The notes: generated by a model from the sequence alone, not told the origin. 64,000 nt of DNA from Planococcus citri (GCF_950023065.1 NC_088680.1:29562559-29626558); one strand, 5' to 3'; positions 11,191 to 22,280 are shown, numbered from the stretch's first letter. Numbers and translations are program-made.

Positions 11191-12113
11191 TTACCAAAAA
11201 TTACTAGTAATTTTACGAAATTAAAAAGTAATTTTGAAAAAATTATTACCCAAAATTACCGGTAATTTACCAATAACTACAGGTAATCTACCAAAAACTA
11301 CCAGTAATTTACCAAAAACTACCAGTAATTTACCAAAAATTACCAGTAATTTACTTTTGGTAATTTACCAAAAATTACCGACAATTTATTAAAAATTACT
11401 GGTAATTTACCAAAAATTACTGGTAATTTACCAAAAATTACTGGTAATTTACCAAAAATTACTGGTAATTTACCAAAAATTACTGGTAATTTACCAAAAA
11501 TTACTGGTAATTTACCAAAAATTACTGGTAATTTACCAAAAATTACTGGTAATTTACCAAAAATTACTGGTAATTTACCAAAAATTACTCTCAATTTACC
11601 AAAAATTACCAGTAATTTACTTGTGGTAATTTACCAAAAGTTACCGACAATTTACTTGTGGTAATTTACCAAAAGTTACCGACAATTTACCAAAAATTAC
11701 TGACAATTTACCAGAAATTACCGGTAATTTACCAACAATTACCAAAAATTTACCAGAAATTACCGGTAATTTACCAACAAAAAATTACCAGTAATTTACT
11801 TTTTGTAATTTACCAAAAATTATTGGTAATTCACCAAAAACTATTGGTAATTTACCAATAACTCCTGGTACTTCACCAAAAAATACAAGTAATTTATATC
11901 AAAAAAATTATCAAAAGTTACCTGTAATTTGCTAAAATTATTCGTTTTTTTTTCTCCAAAAATCACCAGTAATTCACCAAAAATAATTAATAATTTACCA
12001 ATTAAAAATTTTATTTACCAAAAATTACTAGTAATTCACCATTAAAATTACCAAAAACTACCAGTAATTTATTTTTAAAAAATTATCAAAAGTTATCAGT
12101 AATTTACCAAAAC
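11191..12113. repeat. 21-bp minisatellite with a homogeneous core
   Basis: The unit is AAAAATTACTGGTAATTTAC plus C. Nine copies are identical from 11391 to 11579; degenerate copies with TTACCAGTAATTT or TTACCGACAATTT extend on both sides. The unit holds the imperfect palindromes GGTAATTTACC and TTACTGGTAA. A 21-bp step keeps reading frames open, giving spurious proteins of repeated VIFGKLP on the minus strand and YQKLP-type repeats on the plus strand. Confidence 0.95.
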
Positions 12114-12119
12114 TCATGT

Positions 12120-12480
12120 CTCTTTTTATCAAATTGTTTAAAAAAATCTTGCTTTTTTGTCCAATATGTGATGCCAAAAATTGCTGGAAAGCATCACTTT
12201 TTGTGAAAAATTGCTAAAAAGTTATTGTTAAAAATTGTAGATTTTTTGTAAGAACTTTCAAAAGATCTACATTTTTCTCAAAAAATTGATAGTCTCGATT
12301 TGTGGTCAAAAATTTCCAAAAAAAAATCTGCTTTGAGCTAAATTACCAAAAAACGGCTAATTAGTTTCACTTTTCTGACAAAAGATTTGAAAATGTTTTC
12401 ACCAATAATTTCCAAAAAGGGAGTTTTTCACATTTTTAAAAACTTTTTTCCAACATTGAAATATTCTGTTCATTTCCTGT
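12120..12480. repeat. Degenerate 'GCTTTTTGCC AAAAATTG' array relic
   Basis: Loosely spaced words such as TGCCAAAAATTGCTGGAAAG and GTCAAAAATTTCC alternate with CTTTTT tracts. The same word pair builds the arrays at 22.55-23.30, 53.39-54.01 and 57.83-58.51 kb. This copy is the most decayed of the four. Confidence 0.5.
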
Positions 12481-12517
12481 AACTTTTTTTGGGCTGGCGG
12501 TCATTTAAAAATTTTTA

Positions 12518-13094
12518 TGACGACCTGAGGAAGCCAGACAAGCAGACAGACGACCTTCAGAGTCCAGACAGACGGGTCAATGACCTTAAGAGGTCCGAAC
12601 GATGACCTTGAGAAGCGAGACAGGCTGCTAGACTACTTTAAGAGACCAAACAGATAGGCCAATGACCTTAAGAGGCCAAACAAGCAGAAAATATGACCTT
12701 GAGAGTCCAGACAGACGGGTCCATGACCTTAAGAGGTTCGACTGCCGACTGGTGACCTTGAGAAGCGAGACAGACTGCTAGACTACCCCTCAAGAGACCA
12801 AATAGATGGCCAATGACCTTTAAAGGCCAGACAGACAGGCATGCAGATAGGCAAACTGACTGACAGGTTGGCTTTGAGAGACCAGACAAGTAGACAGACG
12901 ACCTTGAGAGCCTAGATAGACAGGTCATGATCTTAAGGGGACAGACATGCGGACAGATCACTTTAAGAAGCCAGACAAGCAGAAAAGATGACCTTGAGAG
13001 TCCAGACAGACGTGTCAATGACCTTGAAGAGGGCAGACATGCAGATAGACGACCTTGAGAGACTGGACAGACCGGTCAATGACCTTAAGAAACT
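12518..13094 (+). repeat. Complex minisatellite related to the 60-bp array
   Basis: Built from GACCTTAAGAGGCCAGACAG-type modules with higher-order order: the landmark AGTCCAGACAGACGGGTC begins at 12561 and 12704 and a close variant begins at 12999, consistent with a step of about 143-148 bp. The modules share GGTCAATGACCTTA with the 60-bp array at 2869-3253, 9.3 kb away, but are arranged differently. The open frames of 116 codons (minus) and 61 codons (plus) are repeat frames. Confidence 0.85.
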
Positions 13095-14640
13095 TTACAC
13101 CCTTTTTTGGACAATCTTTGTAACCTTTTTTTTTTCGGAAAAATTGAGTACGAGTCTTAATTTTAGAACCTGAAATGGTTCAGAAGGTCTTAGTGTTCTA
13201 ATTGGTGGCGTCAAGTCGAACGGCCCCAGCTCAAAAAGTTCCCTTAATTAGAACGAAACAATAAGATTAACAAGCATAAGTAATTTTTCAACAAATTTTC
13301 ACGTTTTACCATCATTCTTCAAAAAATGATGAAAAAATTTTTGCTCGAACAAAACAATTTTGAAACTGAAATAATCAATTTTTGGTAAAATTTCTTCTAT
13401 AAAAATACTAAAAAGAGACGGTTTCAAAATGATATATTTCTTTGCAGCTAGATTGTGTGGGAACACAAAAACAGAAAAGTGAAAAACAAACTAAACCAAA
13501 TACTAGTTACATGTTTGAACACAAAATAATCGAACCAAAATCAATTTCTATTATTTTACTTCCCTGTATTTTGAAGGCATTTCAATACAAATGTCAAATA
13601 TGGTATCCCAAACCAACAAAAAATTTGCAGACTGAAAAAAAAAGAGATGAAAAAAAACAACAACCAAGTACAGTTAGTAGCATCGCTAATTTCAGCTGCG
13701 AATCTTTTCTCGTTTTTTGATGGATTTTTGGTATTACAACTTGGCCTATTGTTTTCCCTGAAAAAAATATCAAAATTTATTCAAATTAAAGTAAATGGCT
13801 AAAATGTGATTTAAACCGCGTTTTTAACTCCCTGTTACTATTGGTTTTGGTTTTTAGTCGTTCTGAAGCCATCAGAAGATTTGCGGATTCTCCAAACATG
13901 CCATAAATAAAGTCAAAAAATGAAATTTCGAAATTAGAAAAATCGCTTTGGATTTGCAAAGAAATCCATGGAAAAATAATAGATTGAAACTTTTAAGTCC
14001 CAAACGTAGGTATCTGAAAAAACTGCACTATAGAAGTTTGAAAATGCCCAAAAAATCGTGAGAATATTCATCCTAAGTTATGAAGTACTATTGGAAACAT
14101 TCTGAATTCGTATAGAAACCAACTCGACCTGAAAAATCGTGAAGAAATCCATGAAAAATTAGTGAAAATGTAGGCCTATTTGAAATGGAAAAATTATAAT
14201 TATTATAGTATGAAATTGGAAATTGTGCAATGTGATTACTCGTAAGAATTTCTAAAAAGTTTTCCAATATTATGAACCCAAAGTCGTTTGAAAATCAGAA
14301 ACCTGACCCAAAATCGTGATAAAGTTTGTCTAAAATCGTCACAGAAAATCTGTTCATATAATTTAAGAATCTCATAGATCGTTTGAAAATACATCGACTT
14401 CAAATCGCATAGAATTCAGTTGAGTTATTCAAAGATGATCGGAAATAAAATTGAAAATAAAATTCTTTCAAGACCGTTCCCTGGCCACACAACCTCACAG
14501 TTAGGCAACCATGTTTGTTTTGATTCAATGAATATTGTATGTATGATTATTGAATCGAAGGCTTTCAATTCGCCTTATTTCAAAAATTTTACCCTACATC
14601 TGAAAGCTATCGTCTTGAATGTTTCGGTTTACTGTTAAGC
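13095..14640. other. AT-rich DNA with diverged repeats, no gene seen
   Basis: The segment 13845-13900 (GGTTTTTAGTCGTTCTGAAG) matches the head of the 406-bp tandem units at 62.7 and 63.1 kb. From about 13900 to 14400 the motif AAAATCGTGA recurs with AAATCCATG(A/G)AAAA between copies, indicating a worn tandem array. The open frames of 92 and 72 codons have no recognisable content. Confidence 0.4.
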
Positions 14641-16800
14641 AACCGAACCAAATCCGTACTAATTACCTAAACGAATGAATTACCCTTCTTATTGAAATCA
14701 TTCAAAAGAGCCTATATCCATTTAGCCGAAAATTCGCTCTTTGTAGCTGCGAAATTTGGCCGTGTTCTTTGGAATTTCATCGATCGACGACTCCTCCAAC
14801 CACCATGCGAATGCGGCAGTCGACACCATCACACTGTCACCACAAATATTCAGAAAAGACCGCACACATGAACATTATAAGGCAACTCTTCGCTAATAAA
14901 ATTTTTAAAAAGCAAGGTTCACCTCGTAAAATGGAACCTTAACCGAATTGGGCGACTCACTCGGTACGTTTACCTGAACACAAATCTCCCCGGCCAGTTC
15001 ATGTATTCTTAACACCGAATCCATTAAAGATCACATTTTTTTTAAAACGTAAATTGAATCGAAATATACGACTATTTCGTCGATGTGGGGCGGCGAAAGT
15101 GTAGGGAAAAAACACGATACACGTCGGAAAATAGCCCGGAATCGAAGATGGAGAAGCAATTGTAAACGTAAAAACAGAAACCTATTTCATTGATCATTGC
15201 AACAATTTCACGAGATGGTATTGAATTTTTCATCAGAATTTGGTAAGACGGCCGTATAGGATGACCATTTGTAAGTAATCTGTGGAAGTTTGTTAGCTAT
15301 TTTCTACACGTCTTGACGTCTACTTCGGGATCCAATACCAACGTGACTGAGCATCGGTTTCTGCTGCGTAGACCTAGACTGTGAAATAATCCTTTGGGAT
15401 TTCATCGGCACCGTGTTACAGTTAAGATGGTTATATTGTGTTTATTTCTTAGCAGGACGCGTATACGCTAACGTAAGCAAAATTCATTTTACTTCGAGAC
15501 TTTCTCGTGGTAAAATCAGCCAGTGTAATGCAGTTTTTTTTTACTCTCAAGTTTTGATGAGAAATATTGAAAATTTTGTTAACGTAGCTATAGCTAGCTA
15601 CATAGGTAGATAGACGAAACATTTAGATAGGTAGGCGATAGTTGAGAATTTTCAACTCGAAACTACTAATATAATCTATTCAACTGTGTAAACGTAAACT
15701 GCTATAGTCTCGTGAAATGTGTATTACTATACCCTTTGAAAAATCTAAATAAAATTTCACTCGTTGGTATACGCGATATATAGATAGTACGATGCGAAGC
15801 AAAGAGAGAATAATTAGTTAAGCTATTACGTACATACAATTTTAATACACACAAAGGTAACAAGGCGTAGCAGCCAAGTTATGAATTTTTAATATCTGAA
15901 ATCCTTTCGTTTAAAACTACGCCAAGTATGAGGATGAATTCCACCAAAGCAAATAACTCGTACACGTCATAAAAGCTATACGAACACCTACCTACGTTTT
16001 GCGAAACGAGTAAATTTTTAAAGTGCATTTTGCATCTAACGAAATTTTTTTCAATCTTCAAAATTAATCGATGAAATTTTTTACGATGGGATCATTGAAA
16101 ACCGTATGAAGCGATCTGAAAAATAATTATTAATTTTGGAAAAAATATTGAAATTAATTTTCAAAAATCTATAAACCTTAAGCTATTGAAGTTTATTTTT
16201 GGATTTTTTTTTTGAGAATTTAAAAATTGAAAGAAATATGAACTTTAGCTTGAGAGTTCATAATGAACAATTCAGTTGTGATGCAGAGACAAGGACCTTT
16301 TAAATCAATATTTTTTGTAATTTGGAATTTTTAGTCACTAAGAGCTTTTGGCGGGAAATAAGTTTATTTCAAAAGTTTTTCAAAACGAACGAAAATTTAA
16401 TTTCTTGAGTCAAAATTTTCCCTTGAGCCTCCTTTCAAGCTTTTTCAGGGAAAATATTTGACAGGACATACAATAAATTTGAAGGTTTTTTGGCCCCATT
16501 GAAGTTCATTTGAAAGTAATCGTGTGATGGGCTAAACAGAGTCATTTTTAAGAGAATTGACAGTTCTTCAAGAAAAGTACTTCTCAATTACATAGATGAT
16601 CGTTTTTTAGAATTTCAGCAGAAAAAGTCATCTGGAATGAAGAACGAACTGATCCATTCTTATATTCATAGTTTCTGTCTGAAGGATCAGGCTATCATAC
16701 TGATAAGTGATGATTTTTCTTCATTGATTTAATTTTTTAAAAAGAAATTTATTAATTTTTCTGTTTTTTATTAGAGTTTTTTTTTATCGAAGTGCGTTTT
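14641..16800. other. Mostly single-copy non-coding DNA
   Basis: CpG-richer from 14.7 to 16.0 kb, then AT-rich. A small minus-strand frame with an internal CAG|GTAAAC donor lies at 14905-15024 (see findings). No other supported feature. Confidence 0.4.
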
Positions 16801-16801
16801 T

Positions 16802-17053
16802 CAGTAGTACTTGGTAGATGAAGTAGTAACTCACATTCCTACATCTTCAACCTACCAAAATGAAGTTTTAAACTCACCTAAATAGCCAATTCACTAAAAA
16901 ATTTAAAAAAAATAATCTTCCAAAAAGCGCTTTATCCATTTTTATTGAAATTTTTTTCAGCAGTATTTAGTGGATGAAGTGTATACCTACACTCCTACAT
17001 CATAAATCCACCCAAATAAAGTGCTAAACTTGCCTAAAAAGCCAATTTACCCG
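16802..17053. repeat. Two-copy direct repeat, step about 157 bp
   Basis: CAGTAGTACTTGGTAGATGAAG at 16802 and CAGCAGTATTTAGTGGATGAAG at 16959 begin two diverged copies, each running through CTCCTACATC, an AAAT(G)AAAGT block and GCCAATT(C/T)AC. Divergence is roughly one base in five by eye. Confidence 0.65.
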
Positions 17054-17638
17054 TTTAAAGGGAAATTGTTTTTCCTCTCTCCTGAAAAGTTGTGAAAATG
17101 GACAAAGCGAGTTTTGGAATATCACTCTTCAAATACTTTTTTTTTGCATCTTATCGTATTAAATTATTTCTTTTTTTCAGTTTTGACTCCAAATTTTTCA
17201 AATTAAGATTTCTTTTTTTTTTCGTTATTTTTGTTGTCTTATGAATTTACCTATGTTCATTTTCACCTTGGATATACAATGTGCTCTCCAGTTTTTGCTG
17301 AATATCTCCAGAAATTGGTGTCAGTTTTTCCAGTAGTTTATCTTAAAGTGTGTATTTTGTTCTTGAATATCAGTTGGTGCTTCAGTAGATGCAGTAGCTT
17401 CAGGGAAGCAAAGTTATAAGCTGAGTTCCAAATTGGTCTGGAACTTGTGAAGGTGAAAGCCATTCTACAAGGTTGGTACAAATTTTTCAAGATATTAAGT
17501 TCGTTTTTGCTTTCCGGTTGTTCGCTGTGTCCTGGAGAATCGCTTTTGTGTTGTTTCGCGTCCTTCCAGTGCTCCAGCTGGAGGATACAGCAGCTCAAAG
17601 GTTCCAGCAAGGTGACCTCCTGGCCTAAACGAACCTAA

Positions 17639-17874
17639 GTGTACGGTTATAGTGAAGCAGAGCCGCGCAGAGCCAAGCAAAGTCACTAACGTTGAAACAT
17701 GGATAAAAAGGTTGACGAGACCTTTCACCAACGCATAGCCACGCTTTCAAGAATGGCAATCGCTATTCTTTACAGCGCGGCTCTGCTAGGCTCGTCCTTC
17801 CACCTTTTTTCCGTGTTTCTAGCTTGGTGACTTTGCTTGGCTCTGCGCGGCTCTGCTTCACTATAACCGTACAC
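17639..17874. mobile_element. 236-bp hairpin MITE with TAA target duplications
   Basis: The ends are GTGTACGGTTATAGTGAAGC and its reverse complement, flanked by TAA (17636-17638) and TAA (17875-17877). The first 50 bp of each arm are almost perfectly complementary and weaker pairing continues to about 17716. The middle, about 80 bp, has no open frame. A 3-bp TAA duplication with long inverted repeats is typical of PIF/Harbinger-type MITEs (known of that superfamily); the terminal bases alone do not settle the assignment. It lies inside the leader of the gag-like open frame, 326 bp before its ATG. Confidence 0.85.
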
Positions 17875-18059
17875 TAAAGCAGCTTTCCTGGCCTATACGA
17901 ACCTAAATCTGCAAGTCACCAACAGCTGATCCAGTTGGACTCCAGCAGCGGCAGCACAGGCATTTCAATCCGAAATTGACCTACTCCAGTTGAGCTACGA
18001 CCTCAGTTTTTGTCCTAGAGTGAGGGAATATCTTTTTCCATTCTTCACTCAACTGCTGC

Positions 18060-18199
18060 AGGCCTATACCAACCAAAGCTAACTGTGCCAGCCTATACCA
18101 ACCAAAGCTAACGGTGCCAGCTTACCCTAACCAAACCTATTTTGGCCTGGCCTGCTCCGATCAAAGCTATCTCATCCTGGCTTAACCAAAGCAGACTCA
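18060..18199 (+). repeat. 29-30-bp repeated leader ending at a start codon
   Basis: About four and a half units with starts near 18060, 18090, 18119, 18148 and 18178. The first two are almost the same (GCCTATACCAACCAAAGCTA), the later ones keep TAACCAAA or GATCAAAGC. The array ends at the ATG at 18200. Related words (GGCCTATACGAACCTAA) occur at 17887 and at 17621 on the far side of the MITE, so the repeated leader was longer before the MITE inserted. Confidence 0.75.
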
Positions 18200-18688
18200 A
18201 TGGCATCTCTCAAGGAGCCGCCACCAGGAGATCAAGTCAACAAAGATGATTTGCGGAAAGGCGAATTAGCAGTTAGTGATCCAAAGGTGCGGTTGGAACC
18301 TTATAATGCTACGTTGGCGCTTATTGACTTGATTATCGATTGTCCTACCCTGGGTAAAGAATCGAAAGACAGGATGAAGAAGGAGAAACAGGCGTTCCTG
18401 GCCCTTCGAAGTGATGCTGAGAAAGCCAACGATCCTGAGGTGGTCTTCCTGCAGTACACTAAAGTCACAGTCTTCTACAAAGGATACGGGACCCAGTATC
18501 TTAAAGTGGCCAACATGCAAGATCCAGCCGTTACTGCCCCTATCGAGAGAATGGATTCTGGTGTAGCCCTGGCGAGATTTATGACTCTTTATCAAGGTGG
18601 TAAAGCTAAGGGAGTGTCCATGGAAAACCTCTCCCCTGGTGGCGCTGGTAATTCCGGTAACAAGTTACAAATCCAGCAACTCTGGTAA
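18200..18688 (+). CDS. Gag-like or unknown protein, N-terminal part (162 codons)
   Basis: This is the most protein-like frame in the window: it is GC-richer than its surroundings, starts with ATG, and has a charged, non-repetitive amino-acid composition (for example DLIIDCPTLGKESKDRMKKE around residues 42-61, then KVTVFYKGYGTQYLKV around 89-104). I do not recognise a family. There is no zinc knuckle, protease or reverse-transcriptase motif. The frame ends in GNKLQIQQLW-stop, but the neighbouring frame continues the Gly/Asn/Ser/Lys-rich style, so the stop probably results from a one-base shift near 18660-18670. The context (repeated leader, abrupt AT-rich DNA after about 19010, no downstream enzymes) suits the 5' fragment of a retroelement; a degraded host exon is the alternative. 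Confidence 0.5.
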   Translation: MASLKEPPPGDQVNKDDLRKGELAVSDPKVRLEPYNATLALIDLIIDCPTLGKESKDRMKKEKQAFLALRSDAEKANDPEVVFLQYTKVTVFYKGYGTQYLKVANMQDPAVTAPIERMDSGVALARFMTLYQGGKAKGVSMENLSPGGAGNSGNKLQIQQLW

Positions 18689-19082
18689 CAAGTCTGGCGG
18701 CAATGGTAACAAGTCCCCAAAACCAAACAAAGGATCTGCTAAGGGCGATCCTCAGGGGCCGAACTCGTCGAAAGGAGCTAATTCGAATAACAAACCCCCG
18801 AAGAAAACGCCTCCAGGGTCTAAACCAGCGGTACCAACAGCCGCCTCAGTTCCGCCAGTGGTACCAACGGCTAAACCCCTTCCCATGTCGACCCCCCAGG
18901 GGGCACCAGCTAGCTCAAACGCGGTCAGTTCAGAGACCGTCTCATCCGGAGCTGCTGAATCTCCTAACCCAGCTGAGACTATGGAAACCGAGCACAACGT
19001 TACTCTTTTTAAGTGTTATAACTTTTTGAAATTTTATGTTTTTTTTGAGATTTTTCCAAATTCTACTTACTTAAAAGCTTAA
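18660..19082 (+). pseudogene. Frame-shifted low-complexity continuation of the gag-like frame
   Basis: In the +1 frame relative to 18200 the sequence reads on as SSNSGNKSGGNGNKSPKPNK, then a basic and Pro/Ala/Ser/Thr-rich tail (PPKKTPPGSKPAVPTAASV, ending near PAETMETEHN). The composition matches the end of the upstream frame, which supports one original protein of about 270 residues. After about 19010 the frame runs into AT-rich DNA (FKCYNFLKFYVFF) and no longer looks coding. The shift could be programmed +1 frameshifting or, more simply, a mutation; the sequence shows no clear slippery site or pseudoknot. Confidence 0.45.
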
Positions 19083-20000
19083 AAACTAGTTTTTGAGTGT
19101 ATTATTTTTTTAATTTCTCGGAAGAATTCTTCAGTCTATTGACATTTCAATGTTTATTTTGTTATTTATATCTAAAGATGAAAATTTTTTCAATTCTGAT
19201 TTTCCTTAAAACTTGTAAAGGGTTTTAGACTTTTTTTGATCTGTTTGGTGAGAAAATTTTTAAAAATATTGGTACAAAAATGCTTCTTGTGTCTCATATA
19301 CTATTTTTACTATTTCGATTGATAATATTTTTTTTCGACGTACCTATCGTTTTTTAAAAAATAAAAAAAATGTGTTTGATGTTTTGATTGAAGACACCTA
19401 CTTCAATTTTTGTCAAATTTTATTTCAACTTTTTGTGTAGGTTTTTTGATGATTTGAAAAAAGTAATTTGGACCAATGATTAAAACTCGAATGAGATATC
19501 AAACAAGAATCAATTTTGTAGCTAAAAATTACAAAAAATACAAGATTCAACAGGCCAACATATCAGCTTCAAGATTCTAATTACAAAAATGAGATTTTGA
19601 TTTATTCAATTAAAATTTTGTGATTTTGTGTCGCATGTTTCGAAATGTTTTCAAAATTGAAAAATGAAAGCCCCTCCCTTTAAATTTTCAAAAAGGTTTT
19701 CAAATCGTTTTTTCCAATTACGTATAAAAATTTTGCAATTTCATCATTATAATGTAAGAGTCAAAAAAAATTCCTAGGTACATTCGAAAAAGGAGAAATT
19801 TGAAACTCCATCTACGTACCTATTTTACTCGCATAATCGAAACGAACCTTTTTCAGTTCAACGAACAAACGAAAAGAACGAGAGATAAATAAAGGAAAAA
19901 AATTTACGATAAAATGATAAGAATAGAGAAAAAAGCTCACCATAAACGATATGCATTTGACATGTCGCGCCATTTGGACACAACAACTCTAATCTCGAAG
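19083..20000. other. AT-rich stretch, nothing recognised
   Basis: Long T and A runs with no inverted ends, tandem unit or exon signal that I can support. Confidence 0.5.
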
Positions 20001-20416
20001 TATAAAATTACCCAACTCGATAATTTTTTTTCCAGCTTTTGAAAAGTACCTACTCGATATTACTAAACGTTTCCATTAAATGGAAGAGAATTTTATTTAG
20101 TACACGAAAACTCTGCTGAGAAGAAACGGCGAATTCTTTTTATTTTCTTGAACTCGTTTGCGAGCACTTTGCAAAAGTGTTGGTTTAATTGGTAGTACAG
20201 ACTGAGGCAGAAAAACACGCCACAGAGTACTTTTATACGAGAGACCCTTTTGTGTATACGACTACCTATACTGCTCCCTTCTCGTTACAGAGTGAATTTT
20301 ACACCTTTACCTATATTGTACACAAATGTGTAGGCTATTTTTTCGCAATTTATCTTACCTAGCGAAGCCCATATTTATGGGTTACGACTTATACGATTCT
20401 TCGCTCTTATTCTTAC

Positions 20417-20602
20417 CTGCCTCTGCCTAAATCCCAATAGCAGCAACAACCTTTTTATTTTATGAGAACAAAATTTGTAACTAACATTTTGCGAAAACCT
20501 ACCATATTCTCTCTGATTCTCTAATCCGTTAACCGTTACAAACCGCCACCATAACCGATAACAGCCTACTATAATGTCAGAATTTACCCTTTGTACGTTC
20601 AT
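20417..20602 (-). CDS. Weak candidate first exon, minus strand (62 codons)
   Basis: An ATG in a good insect context (AAAAAATGAA) at 20602 opens a frame of 62 codons that reaches a consensus donor, GGCAG|GTAAGA, with the last exon base at 20417. The frame starts MNVQRVNSDIIVG and ends LLLLLGFRQRQ. I do not recognise the protein and there is no matching next exon that I can name. An open frame of this size next to a perfect donor can arise by chance in 64 kb, so this is a low-confidence call. Confidence 0.15.
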
Positions 20603-20768
20603 TTTTTCTTTTCTGCTCCGGATTGGCCTTTTTTTTTCAACATTTAAATCGTCGTAAATGAGTATGATTTTTTTAACACGTCCACGTTGCGTCGCACCCC
20701 CGTTTGTTTATTATTTCAGTACCTACCTTTTTACTATCTGTGCGTATGTTTATGTATGTATACATATA

Positions 20769-20791
20769 GGTAGGTAGGTAGGTATATAGGT
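20769..20791. repeat. TAGG microsatellite
   Basis: TAGGTAGGTAGGTA followed by TATAGGTACATACG. Similar short tracts at 8216, 9819, 15602 and 25152 are a general property of this genome. Confidence 0.8.
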
Positions 20792-20899
20792 ACATACGTG
20801 GAATCTTGATAAATTTGGTACTTTGTTTTGACTGATCATATTACCTCTACGAATAGGAAATAGGTGTCTAGGTTACAGCAGCCTAGTTTTTTGACGTTG

Positions 20900-22000
20900 A
20901 AATATTCTTCGAGAATAATTTGCTTAGAATTTTGGCAGAGATGGATTTAGGGGAGTGAAATTTACGGGGATATGCGATCGAAATCGTTTATCAAGTATTG
21001 CAACAACATGATATTGATTCAAATCACGTATCTCTCAAATAGTAGGTGGGACAATCCGATTTTCCATTCATAAAAAATAGAAAAAAAAATCACTCTTAAA
21101 GTTGAAAAAAATTCTCCATCTTTCATATATTTGAATAAATTTCATCCTAGAAATGGTTAAATGGTAACACTGGTGTTGTGTGCGTAGTTCTGTTTCTTCT
21201 CTCTCGGCAACCGTAAAACGCGAAAGTCCAAAAAAAATTGAAAAATGAATCTAGAGAAGTAGGGGGAGGGGAGGGGGGTTAAAAATATTTTGGAAGGTAG
21301 TGATTTTTTTTAAGATAGTGAAAAAGTAATGAAAAGGTAGTGATTTTCGGTCAACAAATTTCTGTATACACCCTGTCTCTCCTCCTCCTTCTACCGCCCC
21401 CTCCCCCTCAAAAAAACCGCGAAAAATTTTAATTCACTTTTCAGCGAAAAATGCATTAAAAGTGAGGTTCCAAAACTTTTTTTTAGGAAATAGAAGATTT
21501 GTGAAAATTGAGATACCACTCTTATTTTCTTGAGACAGAAGTTTTCAGAAAAAAAAATCGAATATTGAAAGATCATGAATCGACTGAAACCATCTAAGAA
21601 AAGTTGGTTCTCATGTCTGAACAGTCGTTGGTTAATTTTTACATTTGCACCCCCCCCCCACTTCTGCTCTAACTTATTTTGTTCAGTGCATGGGTCTACC
21701 AAAGGGTCATCCATGCGAATTTTTCCTCATAGGTTTCGAAAAATATGCATTTCTCATTTTTTCTGAGAAAATTGTGCCTTTTTTAACTACCAAAATAATG
21801 CAATCTCAGATACTGATCAAAAAACAAATAAATTTCTCCAATGAATGTTTTAAAAAATCTGAAAAATGCCCAAAATGATTCTGGAGGAGGGGCATTGCAA
21901 GTTGGAAAAAAACAATTGATTTTTTTTCATATCCTTTATTTCTGTTTCTAACATAAAAAGAATTGAAAATCAACGAAAATTTTAATTCAGTTCAATTGAA
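20900..22000. other. AT-rich DNA with a CAGGGTG-type element end
   Basis: The stretch 21285-21377 contains repeated GGTAGTGATTTT words and ends with ATACACCCTG at 21368-21377, resembling in reverse the CAGGGTGTCTA ends of the 48.2-kb element and the GTAGTGA words near 44.2 kb. A partner end was not found. A run of 10 C lies at 21650-21659. No gene is seen. Confidence 0.35.
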
Positions 22001-22025
22001 TTTATTTAGGATATAATAAATACAG

Positions 22026-22280
22026 TCACAGAAAATCCACTTTTTACGGTTGGAAGGGGTTAAGGAGGGGCTGAAAAGTCGAAACCTCGAGAAGGCGCAT
22101 CTGTGGCACATTCAAAATGTATAAATGGCAAATTTCACCACTCTAGGTCAATTTGAAGAGGCTCCAGCGGTAACACAAAATCGAAAATTGATTTTAAGAA
22201 AGTGTGAAAATCCACTTTTTGTAGCTAGAAAGGGGAAGGGAGGGGTTGAAAAGCCGAAAACCTCAAAAAAGAAACATCTG
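22026..22280. repeat. Two-copy direct repeat, step about 172 bp
   Basis: GAAAATCCACTTTTTACGGTTGGAAGGGG (22034-) and GAAAATCCACTTTTTGTAGCTAGAAAGGGG (22206-) begin two copies that continue through GGGGYTGAAAAGYCGAAA and CATCTGTG. Confidence 0.7.

Noticed and set aside
11340..11861. Repetitive open frames (VIFGKLP on minus, YQKLP on plus)
   Set aside because: They arise because the 21-bp unit is a multiple of three; no start context, no non-repeat sequence and both strands are open.
11191..13094. CRISPR-like regular repeats
   Set aside because: Units are contiguous tandem repeats without unique spacers, in eukaryotic-type DNA.
15455..15480. 20-nt stretch between TTTCTTAG and GTAAGC
   Set aside because: Too small for a supported exon and no partner exons.
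19925..19990. Minus-strand ATG with eleven codons before TATG|GTGAGC
   Set aside because: Too short to judge; no upstream promoter or downstream exon could be seen.
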